A DNA stretch of 64,000 bases. Source: Bacteroidota bacterium. GTDB taxonomy: Bacteria > Bacteroidota > Ignavibacteria > Palsa-1295. Position 1 is the first letter of the stretch, and each line of letters begins with the position of its first letter. Below, piece after piece: positions 1 through 7,880 of this stretch. A model generated the notes under the pieces. The model saw nothing but the letters and a program-made list of their open reading frames with translations. It searched no databases and had not been told where the DNA came from. The stretch is taken from positions 1 through 64,000 of the forward strand of contig JAJPIO010000016.1 of NCBI GenBank assembly GCA_021324735.1, in the 5' to 3' direction. Position numbers and translations under genes: made by a program.

Positions 1-2
1 CG

Positions 3-1361
3 ACCTCCGTTTCCGGCCCGACCCTCTTATTCGATACGACGACGCTCACGAACAAATACGATCCTGTCACGCTCGGAGGACAGCCGTATTCGTGGCTCAA
101 GTGGGCCAACTGGCCCGAAGATACTCTCATTCAAACGACGCGAACGACATTCAAACTGGTGGGGGAGTATTCCGATCGGTTTGTTCTGCCGGCTGATACC
201 ACGATATACTGCCGTGGCAGCAATGGAGCAATGTTGACATTCAAGGGCGCGCTGAAGACTGTCGTCCACGATACGCTTATTTCCACAAGCACCGACGCGT
301 GGGGTACAGTTGTGACCCGAACGCCGATCGTGGCCTACACCACCTTAGCCAATGGATATAAGTTGCGTACTCTGCAAACGAACATGGCACCGTTCCTTGG
401 CAGCGCGTATGACACCGTCGTGATCTCGAATGTATGCGATTTTCCGATCGAGCTGAAGAATCTCCAGTTTTACCAATACAGCGCGGATCCGGAAGATTAT
501 CGGGTTATGTCGGCTCCGAGCGTCATCGCTGCGCACGATAGCGGATACATCATCCTGCTCCTGAAAGACAACAATAAGGCAAAAGATACTTCGAATAACT
601 ACAAGACCGTCTATCTCTCAGGGGTGGTAGCACCATATCAATCGGACATGGCGTTCTCTGACAGTGTATTCCAGTGCGAGGTTTACGGAAAGATTGACAT
701 TTGGTGTCCCATTAACACGATCTACACCGACGAGACGGTCCCAAAGATCAAGCATGGCATTCATCCAACAGGGATTGTCTTCCCGTCGGATGTCAGCAGC
801 TTATTTACCGGGCCGAGGTCGTTCGAAATGCGATTTGGGAATTTCGATTCTGTTAGCGAGTATTTCTACCCGCCTTATTTCGATGATCCCCGCTTCCAGA
901 TCACACTCGGTAATTTTGATGGTCTCGGCACGTTGCCCGTGCCCGGACTAATACCACCCGCTCAGTATTCTTCCCAGATTTGCACTAAGATAAGCTACTC
1001 TGGAGATGATTACCATAATTACTTGACGCAATTGCATTGGCCTCGAGCGAAAGATACGGTGACGATCGATGTGATGGCTATTGGAGTTGATGCACCACCA
1101 TTCTCAAGTGTACAAGTGCCCCAGGCATCGAACGGTATTTCGATCTGGCCGAATCCAGCATCATCGGTGATTCACATTGGGCCGGAGGGGGAGGATGCAA
1201 GTTTCACCATCTATGATATCGTTGGCCGAGAAGTTTATTCCGGTGAAGTATTGTCGAACGAGACGTTCGATATTTCTACTCTTTCGCCAGGCTTTTATTC
1301 AGTCGTGCTAAGCTCAAGAACGAATCGCACAGTAATGCAAAAGCTTTCGATCGTTCGGTAG
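3..1361 (+). CDS. T9SS-exported surface protein, 5' end outside window
   Basis: Secreted protein with a C-terminal type IX secretion sorting domain, truncated by the left edge. The frame is open from base 3, far ahead of the first ATG at 159, and the residues encoded there align with the middle of the downstream paralogue (shared LFDT, TLTNK, DTLIQ and LVGEY blocks), so 159 is not the real start. The body resembles immunoglobulin-like beta domains and shows no catalytic motif. The last ~80 residues start at IWPNPASSVIHIGPEG and carry the IYDIVGREVYSGEV, LSPGFYSVVL and KLSIVR blocks of a type A T9SS signal. Family knowledge: such proteins pass Sec, then the outer membrane, and are usually surface-anchored. 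The cargo function is unknown. It is the upstream copy of a tandem pair, 44 bases before the next gene. Confidence 0.85.
   Translation, partial: TSVSGPTLLFDTTTLTNKYDPVTLGGQPYSWLKWANWPEDTLIQTTRTTFKLVGEYSDRFVLPADTTIYCRGSNGAMLTFKGALKTVVHDTLISTSTDAWGTVVTRTPIVAYTTLANGYKLRTLQTNMAPFLGSAYDTVVISNVCDFPIELKNLQFYQYSADPEDYRVMSAPSVIAAHDSGYIILLLKDNNKAKDTSNNYKTVYLSGVVAPYQSDMAFSDSVFQCEVYGKIDIWCPINTIYTDETVPKIKHGIHPTGIVFPSDVSSLFTGPRSFEMRFGNFDSVSEYFYPPYFDDPRFQITLGNFDGLGTLPVPGLIPPAQYSSQICTKISYSGDDYHNYLTQLHWPRAKDTVTIDVMAIGVDAPPFSSVQVPQASNGISIWPNPASSVIHIGPEGEDASFTIYDIVGREVYSGEVLSNETFDISTLSPGFYSVVLSSRTNRTVMQKLSIVR
1142..1322 (+). repeat. Homogenised sorting-domain repeat, copy A
   Basis: By eye, this 181-base stretch differs at only two positions from 3253-3433. 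It covers most of the T9SS sorting domain of the first paralogue. Flanking parts of the two genes are much less alike, although a second block nearby (from 1032 and from 3143) is also nearly identical. The pattern suggests recent gene conversion or recombination between the tandem copies. Confidence 0.85.
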
Positions 1362-1405
1362 GACGGGGATGTTTTGATTTCCGTAAAACTTAGAAAATTA
1401 CTGCG

Positions 1406-3472
1406 ATGACTAAGATAATGTCCCTTGTGCTCTTACTTACTCTCATCTTCACGAGTGATGCATCGGCGCAGGTTATTAAACTCACTACTGATACCACGCT
1501 CTTTACGATACATCAGGAATCCATCCCCGCAGCTGCCGATTCGGGCGGGAGGTGGATCCCTGTCAATATTGTAGTCACCAGTCATAGCGATTATCCGATC
1601 CATATTCCCGGGTTTTCCACACATGTCCGAGATTATCTCAATCCTGGGTGTGCTCCATTTCGACGAGTCAAACTCGCCGATTCTGCCTGGTCGTATGCCG
1701 ATTCGATTTTCATCGGGGAAGATGTTCTGATCGGTAACACCATGGAACTTGGCTGGCCCGTGGCGCATAGCGCGCCATGGAAGTATAAGGACTCCGTGAT
1801 GGCCCTATGGCGGACGCAAGTGGACACAGAAGGTCACTCTATAGTAACCATCGACGGAAATGCATATCATGGATCGGCCGTGCTCGAGTATGTCGTACCC
1901 CCGCACGGGACAGTCCGAGTGCCCTATCTGGTCCAATCGATCGGCGATGAAAACACGCATCAGTTAGATGTTGCACCGCTTATATTCGATATTCAGATGC
2001 GGAAAGGTATCGAATACTGGTTCAGCGATAGTGCGGGTATCCGAAGAATGGGAGACAGCGGTGAGTACGAGCTACAGCCGTATCCCTATTGGCTAAGCGT
2101 CCTCGTACCGGCGACGTGCTCTGCCCCCGCCAGATTGTTCGATACTGCAACGCTCACGAACAAAACTAATTCAGTTGTACTCGGCAGCGGAACATCATTT
2201 AGCTGGTCCAAATGGACCACCTCGAACTACGATACTCTCATTCAAAGAACGAATGTGTCGTTCAGACTCGTAGGCGAATACGCCGATCGGTTCGACCTGC
2301 CTGCGGACGTCATTCTTGATTGCGGACCAATGAGTGGGGGAACGTTGAGATTTAATGGCGCTCCGAAACCCATAGTCCACGATACACTTATTGCCACCAG
2401 CATCAATTGCTGGGGGAGCGTAGTCACACGGACTCCGATCGAAGCCTATTCCACCATCAAAAATGGATACAAGGTGCGTGCGCTTCAAACCAATACGGTA
2501 CCATTCCTAGGCAGCACGTACGATACCCTTGTGCTTTCGAACGTTTCCGATTTTTCAATCGAACTCAAGGATCTTCAGCTTTACAAATTCAGCAATGATC
2601 CGGAAAGCTTTCAATTTGTGTCCTCTCCGAGCGTCATCGCGGCACACGACAGCGGTTACATCGTTTTGCTCCTAACGGATAACAATAATGCGAAAGATAC
2701 CGCGAACGACTATCGAAGCGCATACGTCACAGGGGTGGTGACTCCCTATCAGGTAGACATGGCATTCTCCGATAGCGTGATACTTGCCCAAGTTAGCGGG
2801 AAAGTCGACGTCTTTTGCCCAGTCAATACAATCTATACTGGAGAAAAACCTCCGAAGCTCCAACACGGCATTCATCCGACAGGGATAATCTTCCCTTCGG
2901 ATGTTACAAGTACAATCACCGGACCGAGATCTTTCGAGGTACGATTTGGTAATTTCGATTCTGTAAGTGAGTATTTCTATCTTCCATATTTTGACGATCC
3001 TCGCTTCCAGATCACCTTGGGTAATTGGGATGGTTTCGGAACGCTCCCGGTGCCAGGGTCAATATCGCCCGCTCAGTTCTCTTCACAAATTTGTGCGAAG
3101 ATAAGCTACACCGGCGACGATAATCATAATTACCTCACCCAGTTGCATTGGCCTCGAGCGAAAGATACGGTGACGATCGATGTGATGGCTATCGGAGTTG
3201 ATGCGCCGCCATTCTCAGGTGTCGCAGTACAATCAAGCTCAAGCGCTTTTTTGATCTGGCCGAATCCAGCATCATCGGTGATTCACATTGGGGCGGAGGG
3301 GGAGGATGCAAGTTTCACCATCTATGATATCGTTGGCCGAGAAGTTTATTCCGGTGAAGTATTGTCGAACGAGACGTTCGATATTTCTACTCTCTCGCCA
3401 GGCTTTTATTCAGTCGTGCTAAGCTCAAGAACGGATCACCCCATAACAGAAAAGCTTTCGATTGTTCGGTAA
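1406..3472 (+). CDS. T9SS-exported surface protein, tandem paralogue
   Basis: 688-residue secreted protein, a full-length paralogue of the gene just upstream. It has a Sec signal peptide (basic MTK start, hydrophobic core LVLLLTLIFT, likely cleavage after SDASA). A long all-beta body without recognisable enzymatic motifs follows, then a C-terminal type A T9SS sorting domain from LIWPNPASSVIHIGAEG to KLSIVR. Residues from about 235 align through the whole visible part of the first copy, with clear divergence in the body and near identity in the sorting domain. The ATG at 1406 is well placed for the signal peptide. The role is unknown; cell-surface adhesion or structure is a guess from the architecture. 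Confidence 0.88.
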   Translation: MTKIMSLVLLLTLIFTSDASAQVIKLTTDTTLFTIHQESIPAAADSGGRWIPVNIVVTSHSDYPIHIPGFSTHVRDYLNPGCAPFRRVKLADSAWSYADSIFIGEDVLIGNTMELGWPVAHSAPWKYKDSVMALWRTQVDTEGHSIVTIDGNAYHGSAVLEYVVPPHGTVRVPYLVQSIGDENTHQLDVAPLIFDIQMRKGIEYWFSDSAGIRRMGDSGEYELQPYPYWLSVLVPATCSAPARLFDTATLTNKTNSVVLGSGTSFSWSKWTTSNYDTLIQRTNVSFRLVGEYADRFDLPADVILDCGPMSGGTLRFNGAPKPIVHDTLIATSINCWGSVVTRTPIEAYSTIKNGYKVRALQTNTVPFLGSTYDTLVLSNVSDFSIELKDLQLYKFSNDPESFQFVSSPSVIAAHDSGYIVLLLTDNNNAKDTANDYRSAYVTGVVTPYQVDMAFSDSVILAQVSGKVDVFCPVNTIYTGEKPPKLQHGIHPTGIIFPSDVTSTITGPRSFEVRFGNFDSVSEYFYLPYFDDPRFQITLGNWDGFGTLPVPGSISPAQFSSQICAKISYTGDDNHNYLTQLHWPRAKDTVTIDVMAIGVDAPPFSGVAVQSSSSAFLIWPNPASSVIHIGAEGEDASFTIYDIVGREVYSGEVLSNETFDISTLSPGFYSVVLSSRTDHPITEKLSIVR
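3253..3433 (+). repeat. Homogenised sorting-domain repeat, copy B
   Basis: Second copy of the 181-base tract at 1142-1322 (two mismatches seen by eye), offset by 2111 bases. It encodes the sorting domain of the second paralogue. Identity ends sharply, after the codons for LSSRT, a few codons before the stop. Confidence 0.85.
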
Positions 3473-3547
3473 AGTAAGGCTTGAGTTGGTCGTCTTAGCA
3501 CCCTACGCTGCGGTATGTTCGCGTGGTGGTGCCTCCTGGGGCGCCGT

Positions 3548-4081
3548 TCACCGCATCGTCAAATCATAAACGGCCTGAGCAACGCCGATAAGCGGGAGCG
3601 AAATGATAAGGTATTGATCGAGATAGGAGATTGGATGGCGCACGTGAGCGGCGAGAGGGATCGTTATCAGGCAGAAGGCACTCAACGCTCCCAGCACACT
3701 CCAGCCCCAGGAGCCTTTCTTTAAATGAAGCAAATGCGATATAAATTGAATCGAATAAGGTACGGTGAACATGGACACGAAAATTCCCAAACCAGAAAGC
3801 TCGTTCATTCCTGCATCACGATACAGGTCATCGCCCCAAAGTGCGAATGATGTAGCATTAAATGCAATCTCCCCTGCAAGAAATTGAAAGCCGATATCCG
3901 TAAGCGTAGGGTTGGAATGCAATAAAGAGAGTGTGGTTGTGGAATCCTGTTGCGTGGTAGAGTCCGCTTGTTTGGCGGCGGGCGGAGGAGTATTATCAGG
4001 AGTGCGAAATTGTGCCTTTGCGTTGAGGGGAAGCCACAACATTATGAAATAGAACCCAAGAAAAAATAGACGCTTAGACAT
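3548..4081 (-). CDS. Hypothetical membrane protein with signal sequence
   Basis: 177-residue protein that I do not recognise. It starts with a signal-like segment (MSKRLFFLGFYFIMLWLPL, possible cleavage after NAKA), followed by a short polar linker rich in Pro, Thr, Gln and Asp. About three hydrophobic stretches follow (around IGFQFLAGEIAF, LGIFVSMFTVPYSIQF and VLGALSAFCLITIPLAA) that could span the inner membrane. It lies convergent to the T9SS paralogue, 75 bases from its stop, and starts just beside the repeat region at 4145-4372. The ATG at 4081 gives a natural signal sequence. No neighbour suggests a function. Confidence 0.65.
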   Translation of the reverse strand: MSKRLFFLGFYFIMLWLPLNAKAQFRTPDNTPPPAAKQADSTTQQDSTTTLSLLHSNPTLTDIGFQFLAGEIAFNATSFALWGDDLYRDAGMNELSGLGIFVSMFTVPYSIQFISHLLHLKKGSWGWSVLGALSAFCLITIPLAAHVRHPISYLDQYLIISLPLIGVAQAVYDLTMR

Positions 4082-4144
4082 TGTGATTTCAACTGCCTGG
4101 ATTCCGTATGGCTCATAACCATTATTCTTCCGGTCGGTTCAAAG

Positions 4145-4241
4145 CGCGTAGGTCGAGCGTCCTCGCTCGACATTCCGCTAACCGTCGGTTAAAACCGACG
4201 GCTACAAATATTACGCTCCTACGGAGCGAAAGACCTACGCG
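4145..4241. repeat. Cloverleaf-forming palindromic element
   Basis: A 97-base element with nested inverted repeats. The outer stem is CGCGTAGGTC (4145-4154) with GACCTACGCG (4232-4241), a perfect 10 pairs. Inside are three hairpins: GTCGAGCG/CGCTCGAC (4152-4159/4164-4171), CCGTCGGT/ACCGACGG (4182-4189/4194-4201) and CGCTCC/GGAGCG (4214-4219/4223-4228). The first hairpin shares three bases with the outer stem, so the junction could migrate. It resembles REP-type or small non-autonomous interspersed repeats. A second copy was not found in this window. Confidence 0.75.
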
Positions 4242-4285
4242 TATTTTCTATGAATCCGAACTTAAAAATTTTCGTTATGCACGCC

Positions 4286-4372
4286 TCATTGCCGGACAAG
4301 CAAAGGATCGCTTCGTCGAATTGAACATTTTGCATAAGCTATCAAGCGGTTGTTCAATTCTCCTCGCAATGA
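4286..4372. repeat. Second interspersed palindromic element (CTCGCAATGAC type)
   Basis: The outer arms TCATTGC (4286-4292) and GCAATGA (4366-4372) flank an inner 9-pair stem GAATTGAAC/GTTCAATTC (4318-4326/4352-4360). The ends CGCTTCGTCG and CTCCTCGCAATGACG resemble a repeat I recall as widespread in bacterial intergenic DNA. It sits 44 bases after the cloverleaf element, so two unrelated repeat families are stacked in one spacer. Confidence 0.55.
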
Positions 4373-4400
4373 CGACTGAAGTTTACATTCGTACAATATC

Positions 4401-4778
4401 ATGACCTTCCCATCCGACCTAAAATACACGAAAGACCACGAGTGGCTCCGCGTGGAGGGCACCACCGGCTATATCGGCATCACGGACTACGCACAGGGCG
4501 AGCTCGGCGATGTTATCTATCTCGACCTGAAGGACGGCGTTACCGTCAATGCCCATGAATCGCTCGGCACGATCGAAGCGGTAAAAACGGTGAGCGATCT
4601 TTATTCGCCGGTCAGCGGCAAGGTCCTCGAGGCGCATACCCCGCTTAATGATTCTCCGGAGACGGTGAACCGGGACCCCTATGGCGAAGGCTGGCTCGTA
4701 AAGCTCGAACTCACGAACCCGAGCGAAGCCGAAACATTATTGAGCGTTGAAGAGTATAAGAAGCTGATCGGTCAGTAA
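4401..4778 (+). CDS. gcvH: Glycine cleavage system H protein
   Basis: 125-residue lipoyl carrier of the glycine cleavage complex. It shuttles the aminomethyl group between the P protein (decarboxylase), T protein and lipoamide dehydrogenase in the cytoplasm. The lipoyl-lysine site is clear: [21 protein letters not shown], split here as SLGTIEAVK (K62) then [11 protein letters not shown]. The N-terminal [13 protein letters not shown] and the C-terminal [14 protein letters not shown] blocks are also typical, and length is normal. The ATG at 4401 matches the family N terminus; no strong Shine-Dalgarno is visible. gcvT and gcvP are not nearby, so the system is dispersed. A terminator follows at once. 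Confidence 0.97.
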   Translation: MTFPSDLKYTKDHEWLRVEGTTGYIGITDYAQGELGDVIYLDLKDGVTVNAHESLGTIEAVKTVSDLYSPVSGKVLEAHTPLNDSPETVNRDPYGEGWLVKLELTNPSEAETLLSVEEYKKLIGQ

Positions 4779-4798
4779 CGGACCGAAGAGAACTTGAT

Positions 4799-4840
4799 GG
4801 TGCTGAGAGGTCGCCCTTTCAGCACCTTAGTTTTTTTTTT
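4799..4840 (+). terminator. Rho-independent terminator after gcvH
   Basis: 8-pair stem GGTGCTGA (4799-4806) with TCAGCACC (4819-4826) and a 12-base loop, followed by TTAG and a run of ten T (4831-4840). It ends six bases before the guaA start, so guaA is either transcribed from within this spacer or depends on readthrough. Confidence 0.85.
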
Positions 4841-4846
4841 GGACCC

Positions 4847-6394
4847 ATGGCACATACCGGCGATTCCGTCCTAATCCTTGATTTCGGATCCCAATACACC
4901 CAACTAATAGCACGTCGCGTCCGCGAGCTTGGCGTCTACGCCGAAATATTGCCCTGCAATGCTAAGCTGGAGGATATCCGGGCGTTTCATCCGAAGGCGA
5001 TCATTTTATCGGGCAGTCCATCGAGCGTGTACGCCGCGGATGCGCCGCGCTGCGCGCCGGAAGTCTTCAGCATGGAAAAACCGGTGCTCGGACTTTGTTA
5101 CGGCCTGCAGCTCATCGCACACGAATTCGGCGGGGAAGTAGACAAAAGCGCTCGTCGCGAATATGGACGCGCGGAGCTAACGATCGAGGATACGAAGTCG
5201 AAGCTCTTTAAGGATATTCCGCAACGGTCGACGGTATGGATGTCTCACGGCGATTCGCTAAAGAAGATACCGCCAGGATTCCATATCACCGCAAGCAGTG
5301 GTAATGCACCATTGGCGGGTATTGCTAACAAAGATGAATCGATCGTCGCGATACAATTTCATCCCGAGGTCGTGCATACGGCGAACGGCACGCAGATACT
5401 TTCGAATTTCCTGTTCGAGATCGCCGGTATAAAAGCGAATTGGAGTCCGGGCGATTTTATCGAGGCGACGGTTGAGGAAATTCGCCAGCGTGTTGGTTCG
5501 GAGACGGTCATCTGCGCTCTTTCCGGTGGCGTGGATTCCGCTGTAGCTGCCGTGCTCGTCCACCGTGCGATAGGGAAGCAGCTAAAGTGCATCCATATCG
5601 ATAACGGCCTCATGCGCCGCGGCGAAAGTGCGGAGGTGGTACACACCTTCGGGGATCATTTCGGCATTGACCTCGATTTTCGCGATGCCTCCGATCTCTT
5701 TCTCGATCGCCTGGCCGGCGTTATCGATCCCGAAGAGAAGCGGAAGATCATCGGCAAAGCCTTCATCGATGTTCTCTCCGAAGAGGCGGAGAAATTCCGC
5801 GGGGCGAAGTTTCTCGTCCAGGGGACGATCTATCCCGATGTTATAGAATCGTTATCATTCAAAGGCCCGTCGGCAACGATTAAATCGCACCACAATGTTG
5901 GCGGCTTGCCGGAGAAAATGCACTTAAAGCTCATCGAACCGCTTCGCGAGCTTTTTAAGGACGAAGTACGCAATGTCGGGCGAGCGCTTGGAATCCCCGA
6001 GCACTTTATCGATCGGCATCCATTCCCGGGGCCGGGCCTCGCCATTCGTGTGATCGGGGACATCACCAAGCATAAACTCGAATTACTCCGCTCCGCGGAT
6101 GCTATCTTCATCGAGGAGCTTCGCAACTGGAAACTCTATCCGGCTACATGGCAAGCATTTGCAGTTGTTTTACCAGTGCAGACGGTGGGTGTAATGGGCG
6201 ATGAACGGACGTACGAGAATGTCGTTGCGCTTCGTGCCGTCACCAGCGTGGATGGTATGACGGCGGATTGGGCGCGCCTCCCGCATGAATTTCTCGCCCA
6301 TGTCTCGAACCGGATCGCCAATGAGGTCCGCGGACTGAGCCGGGTAGTCTACGATATTAGCTCAAAACCTCCGGCTACTATCGAATGGGAGTGA
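4847..6394 (+). CDS. guaA: GMP synthase (glutamine-hydrolysing)
   Basis: 515-residue enzyme of the last step of guanine nucleotide synthesis: XMP + ATP + glutamine to GMP. An N-terminal class I glutamine amidotransferase domain (about 1-200) shows [16 protein letters not shown], the catalytic Cys84 in [10 protein letters not shown], and the His-Glu pair in FHPEVVHT. The ATP pyrophosphatase domain has the P-loop [11 protein letters not shown]. The C-terminal dimerisation domain carries [13 protein letters not shown] and ends in TIEWE, as in the family. Length is normal and the domain order is complete. The ATG at 4847 lies just after the gcvH terminator. No purine riboswitch was recognised upstream. 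Confidence 0.98.
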   Translation: MAHTGDSVLILDFGSQYTQLIARRVRELGVYAEILPCNAKLEDIRAFHPKAIILSGSPSSVYAADAPRCAPEVFSMEKPVLGLCYGLQLIAHEFGGEVDKSARREYGRAELTIEDTKSKLFKDIPQRSTVWMSHGDSLKKIPPGFHITASSGNAPLAGIANKDESIVAIQFHPEVVHTANGTQILSNFLFEIAGIKANWSPGDFIEATVEEIRQRVGSETVICALSGGVDSAVAAVLVHRAIGKQLKCIHIDNGLMRRGESAEVVHTFGDHFGIDLDFRDASDLFLDRLAGVIDPEEKRKIIGKAFIDVLSEEAEKFRGAKFLVQGTIYPDVIESLSFKGPSATIKSHHNVGGLPEKMHLKLIEPLRELFKDEVRNVGRALGIPEHFIDRHPFPGPGLAIRVIGDITKHKLELLRSADAIFIEELRNWKLYPATWQAFAVVLPVQTVGVMGDERTYENVVALRAVTSVDGMTADWARLPHEFLAHVSNRIANEVRGLSRVVYDISSKPPATIEWE

Positions 6395-6423
6395 TTTCGA
6401 AGATTAATTGCACTCAGCAATTC

Positions 6424-6454
6424 TTGACTCAACCGTTAAAAACAAGTATATTTG
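6424..6454 (+). promoter_or_regulatory. Promoter for the lipoprotein-LysM pair
   Basis: TTGACT (6424-6429), a 17-base spacer and TATATT (6447-6452) give a near-consensus sigma-70 promoter. The same region reads TATATTTG (6447-6454), which also fits the Bacteroidetes TAnnTTTG box. Transcription would start near 6460, leaving a leader of roughly 115 bases before the ATG at 6577. Confidence 0.65.
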
Positions 6455-6576
6455 CAGTGAGAAGAAGAGCGTCTTTCGCCCGATGCCACGGCGGAAGCCA
6501 CTGCTAAGAGATGCCCTTTGGTCGGTAGGAACTGTCAGCCGAACGATTGGCAGAGCTTTATTAACACGAACAGCCT

Positions 6577-6936
6577 ATGATACGAATTCGAACCCTGCGT
6601 TCGTTCGTCGCAATTGCAGCTTTGGGTCTTGTACCCTTAATGACGAGCTGCTCTAACAAAGCGACGGAAGAACAGATGAAAACCCTTCACGACCTTGATC
6701 AGCAGCGCGACCAACTCAAGATGGATCTGCAGCATGCCCAGGATAATCTCCGTGACGCCCAAGGCAAGTTGGCGAGCGCCGACCGTGATCTCACCGATTG
6801 CCAAAACGATACGCGTGCCGTCCAGGAAGGACTGACTCGCTGGCCAAACGTGTGGGCCGATAGCGCTGACTGGCGCGTAGCTCCGCCTCCGCCACCGGTA
6901 GAAGAGAAGCACACGAAAAAAATGAGAAGACACTAA
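6577..6936 (+). CDS. Small coiled-coil lipoprotein
   Basis: 119-residue predicted lipoprotein. The signal peptide ends in a lipobox, PLMTSC, giving lipid-modified Cys25. Residues about 30-85 form a regular charged heptad-like helix (EEQMKTLHDLDQQRDQ, then LQHAQDNLRDAQGKLAS). The tail holds a Trp-rich stretch (RWPNVWADSADW), a proline run PPPPPVEE and a basic end KKMRRH. The shape recalls Lpp-type or Pal-linked tethers, but no family is recognised with certainty. It is followed after 13 bases by a LysM protein with a similar coiled coil, behind a strong Shine-Dalgarno, so the pair probably forms an envelope operon under the promoter at 6424. Outer membrane attachment is inferred. Confidence 0.75.
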   Translation: MIRIRTLRSFVAIAALGLVPLMTSCSNKATEEQMKTLHDLDQQRDQLKMDLQHAQDNLRDAQGKLASADRDLTDCQNDTRAVQEGLTRWPNVWADSADWRVAPPPPPVEEKHTKKMRRH

Positions 6937-6949
6937 GGAGGAAACAACC

Positions 6950-7693
6950 ATGAAGAACCTATACAAAATGATCCTCTTCGCGGCTGCTTCGCTTCTTATC
7001 AGTGCAAGCGTTAGCACGACCGCATTCGCGCAATACCCGCAGGACTTTACTAAAGACCAGGCGGATTCAACGATCAAGTATCGTCAGAATGAAGTTTCTG
7101 GCCTTAAGAATGATGTAGCAAAAGCGCAAGCCGATGCACAAAAAACGACCAACGATGCCCAGCAGCGTATGGCCGATAACACAAAGTGCCGCGAAGCCCT
7201 CTATGCCATGCTTGGCACGGACCGCAATGGTTTCAACGCGTATCGTGAGCAGTTGGCCCGTGAGGAGTCAGAGCTTGCGCAGCTTCGCCAAATGAGCCCG
7301 CAACAGCAATCGGAGGCGAAAGCTCGTGTCGATGCGCTCGAAGCACAGATCCGTGACTTGCGCGGTAATAAGATCGTGCTTATTCCGGATCACATGCGCC
7401 GCGTACAGACGCTCTCCTCGAACTTTATTCAGATGAAGCGGGGGATGGTGCCTGCAAACTCGACCTACACCGTAGGTACCTGGCGTAAGGACCGCGATTG
7501 CCTTTGGAACATCGCCAAGAAGCCGGATATCTATAACGATCCATTTGCATGGCCAAAGATCTGGCGAGCCAATATGGAGCTCATCCATAACCCGGACATT
7601 ATTCAACCAGGGTGGCAGCTCACGATCAATAAATCGCCTGTGACCGAGCAGGATAAGGACCTCACCGGCTATCGGCATCGCCGGACGCACTAA
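6950..7693 (+). CDS. Periplasmic coiled-coil protein with C-terminal LysM domain
   Basis: 247-residue exported protein. The signal peptide runs to TAFA with cleavage before QYPQ. A long helical coiled-coil region spans about residues 35-160 (Gln, Ala and Asp rich). A LysM-type peptidoglycan-binding domain fills about residues 172-228: YTVGTWRKDRDCLWNIAKK, then IYNDPFAWPKIWRANM and NPDIIQPGWQLTI. This is the version seen in XkdP/YgaU-like proteins, although the usual GDSLW is replaced by RDCLW. The tail is basic (RHRRTH). The start is set by an AAGGAGG Shine-Dalgarno at 6935-6941, eight bases before the ATG and overlapping the previous stop. It likely acts at the cell wall with the lipoprotein upstream. 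Confidence 0.82.
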   Translation: MKNLYKMILFAAASLLISASVSTTAFAQYPQDFTKDQADSTIKYRQNEVSGLKNDVAKAQADAQKTTNDAQQRMADNTKCREALYAMLGTDRNGFNAYREQLAREESELAQLRQMSPQQQSEAKARVDALEAQIRDLRGNKIVLIPDHMRRVQTLSSNFIQMKRGMVPANSTYTVGTWRKDRDCLWNIAKKPDIYNDPFAWPKIWRANMELIHNPDIIQPGWQLTINKSPVTEQDKDLTGYRHRRTH

Positions 7694-7720
7694 ATTAAAA
7701 CCTGGACTGCCAGGAGTAAA

Positions 7721-7772
7721 AGCGGATTACGCGGACGATCCTATCACTCGTTCGGTAATCCGCTAATTTTTT
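7721..7772 (+). terminator. Rho-independent terminator after the LysM gene
   Basis: Perfect 10-pair stem AGCGGATTAC (7721-7730) with GTAATCCGCT (7755-7764), a 24-base loop, then AATTTTTTA. It closes the lipoprotein-LysM unit. The following ~100 bases up to the phoH start hold no other recognisable signal. Confidence 0.75.
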
Positions 7773-7880
7773 ATGTTGTGAACAGGAGTCATAGCATAGT
7801 TTTTTAGATTGTAATATTAGCGTTGGAGTAACCTACATTTTCTTCGTAATCCATCTAATCCACATAATCCAGGTTTAAAA

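Larger units (their letters stand above)
4082..4400. other. 319-base gene-free spacer filled by palindromic repeats
   Basis: No credible gene. A 98-codon frame exists here, but it runs through two palindromic elements (4145-4241 and 4286-4372), has no family-like content and is rejected. No Shine-Dalgarno or clear sigma-70 promoter is visible for the following gcvH, so its promoter may be hidden in the repeats. Confidence 0.6.

Noticed and set aside
4108-4404. 98-codon plus-strand ORF before gcvH
   Set aside because: It runs through two palindromic repeats, its translation is Arg/Ser-rich without structure, and its end overlaps the gcvH start.
6395-6576. Riboswitch in the leader between guaA and the lipoprotein gene
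   Set aside because: No purine or other riboswitch core was recognised; the leader shows only weak hairpins.
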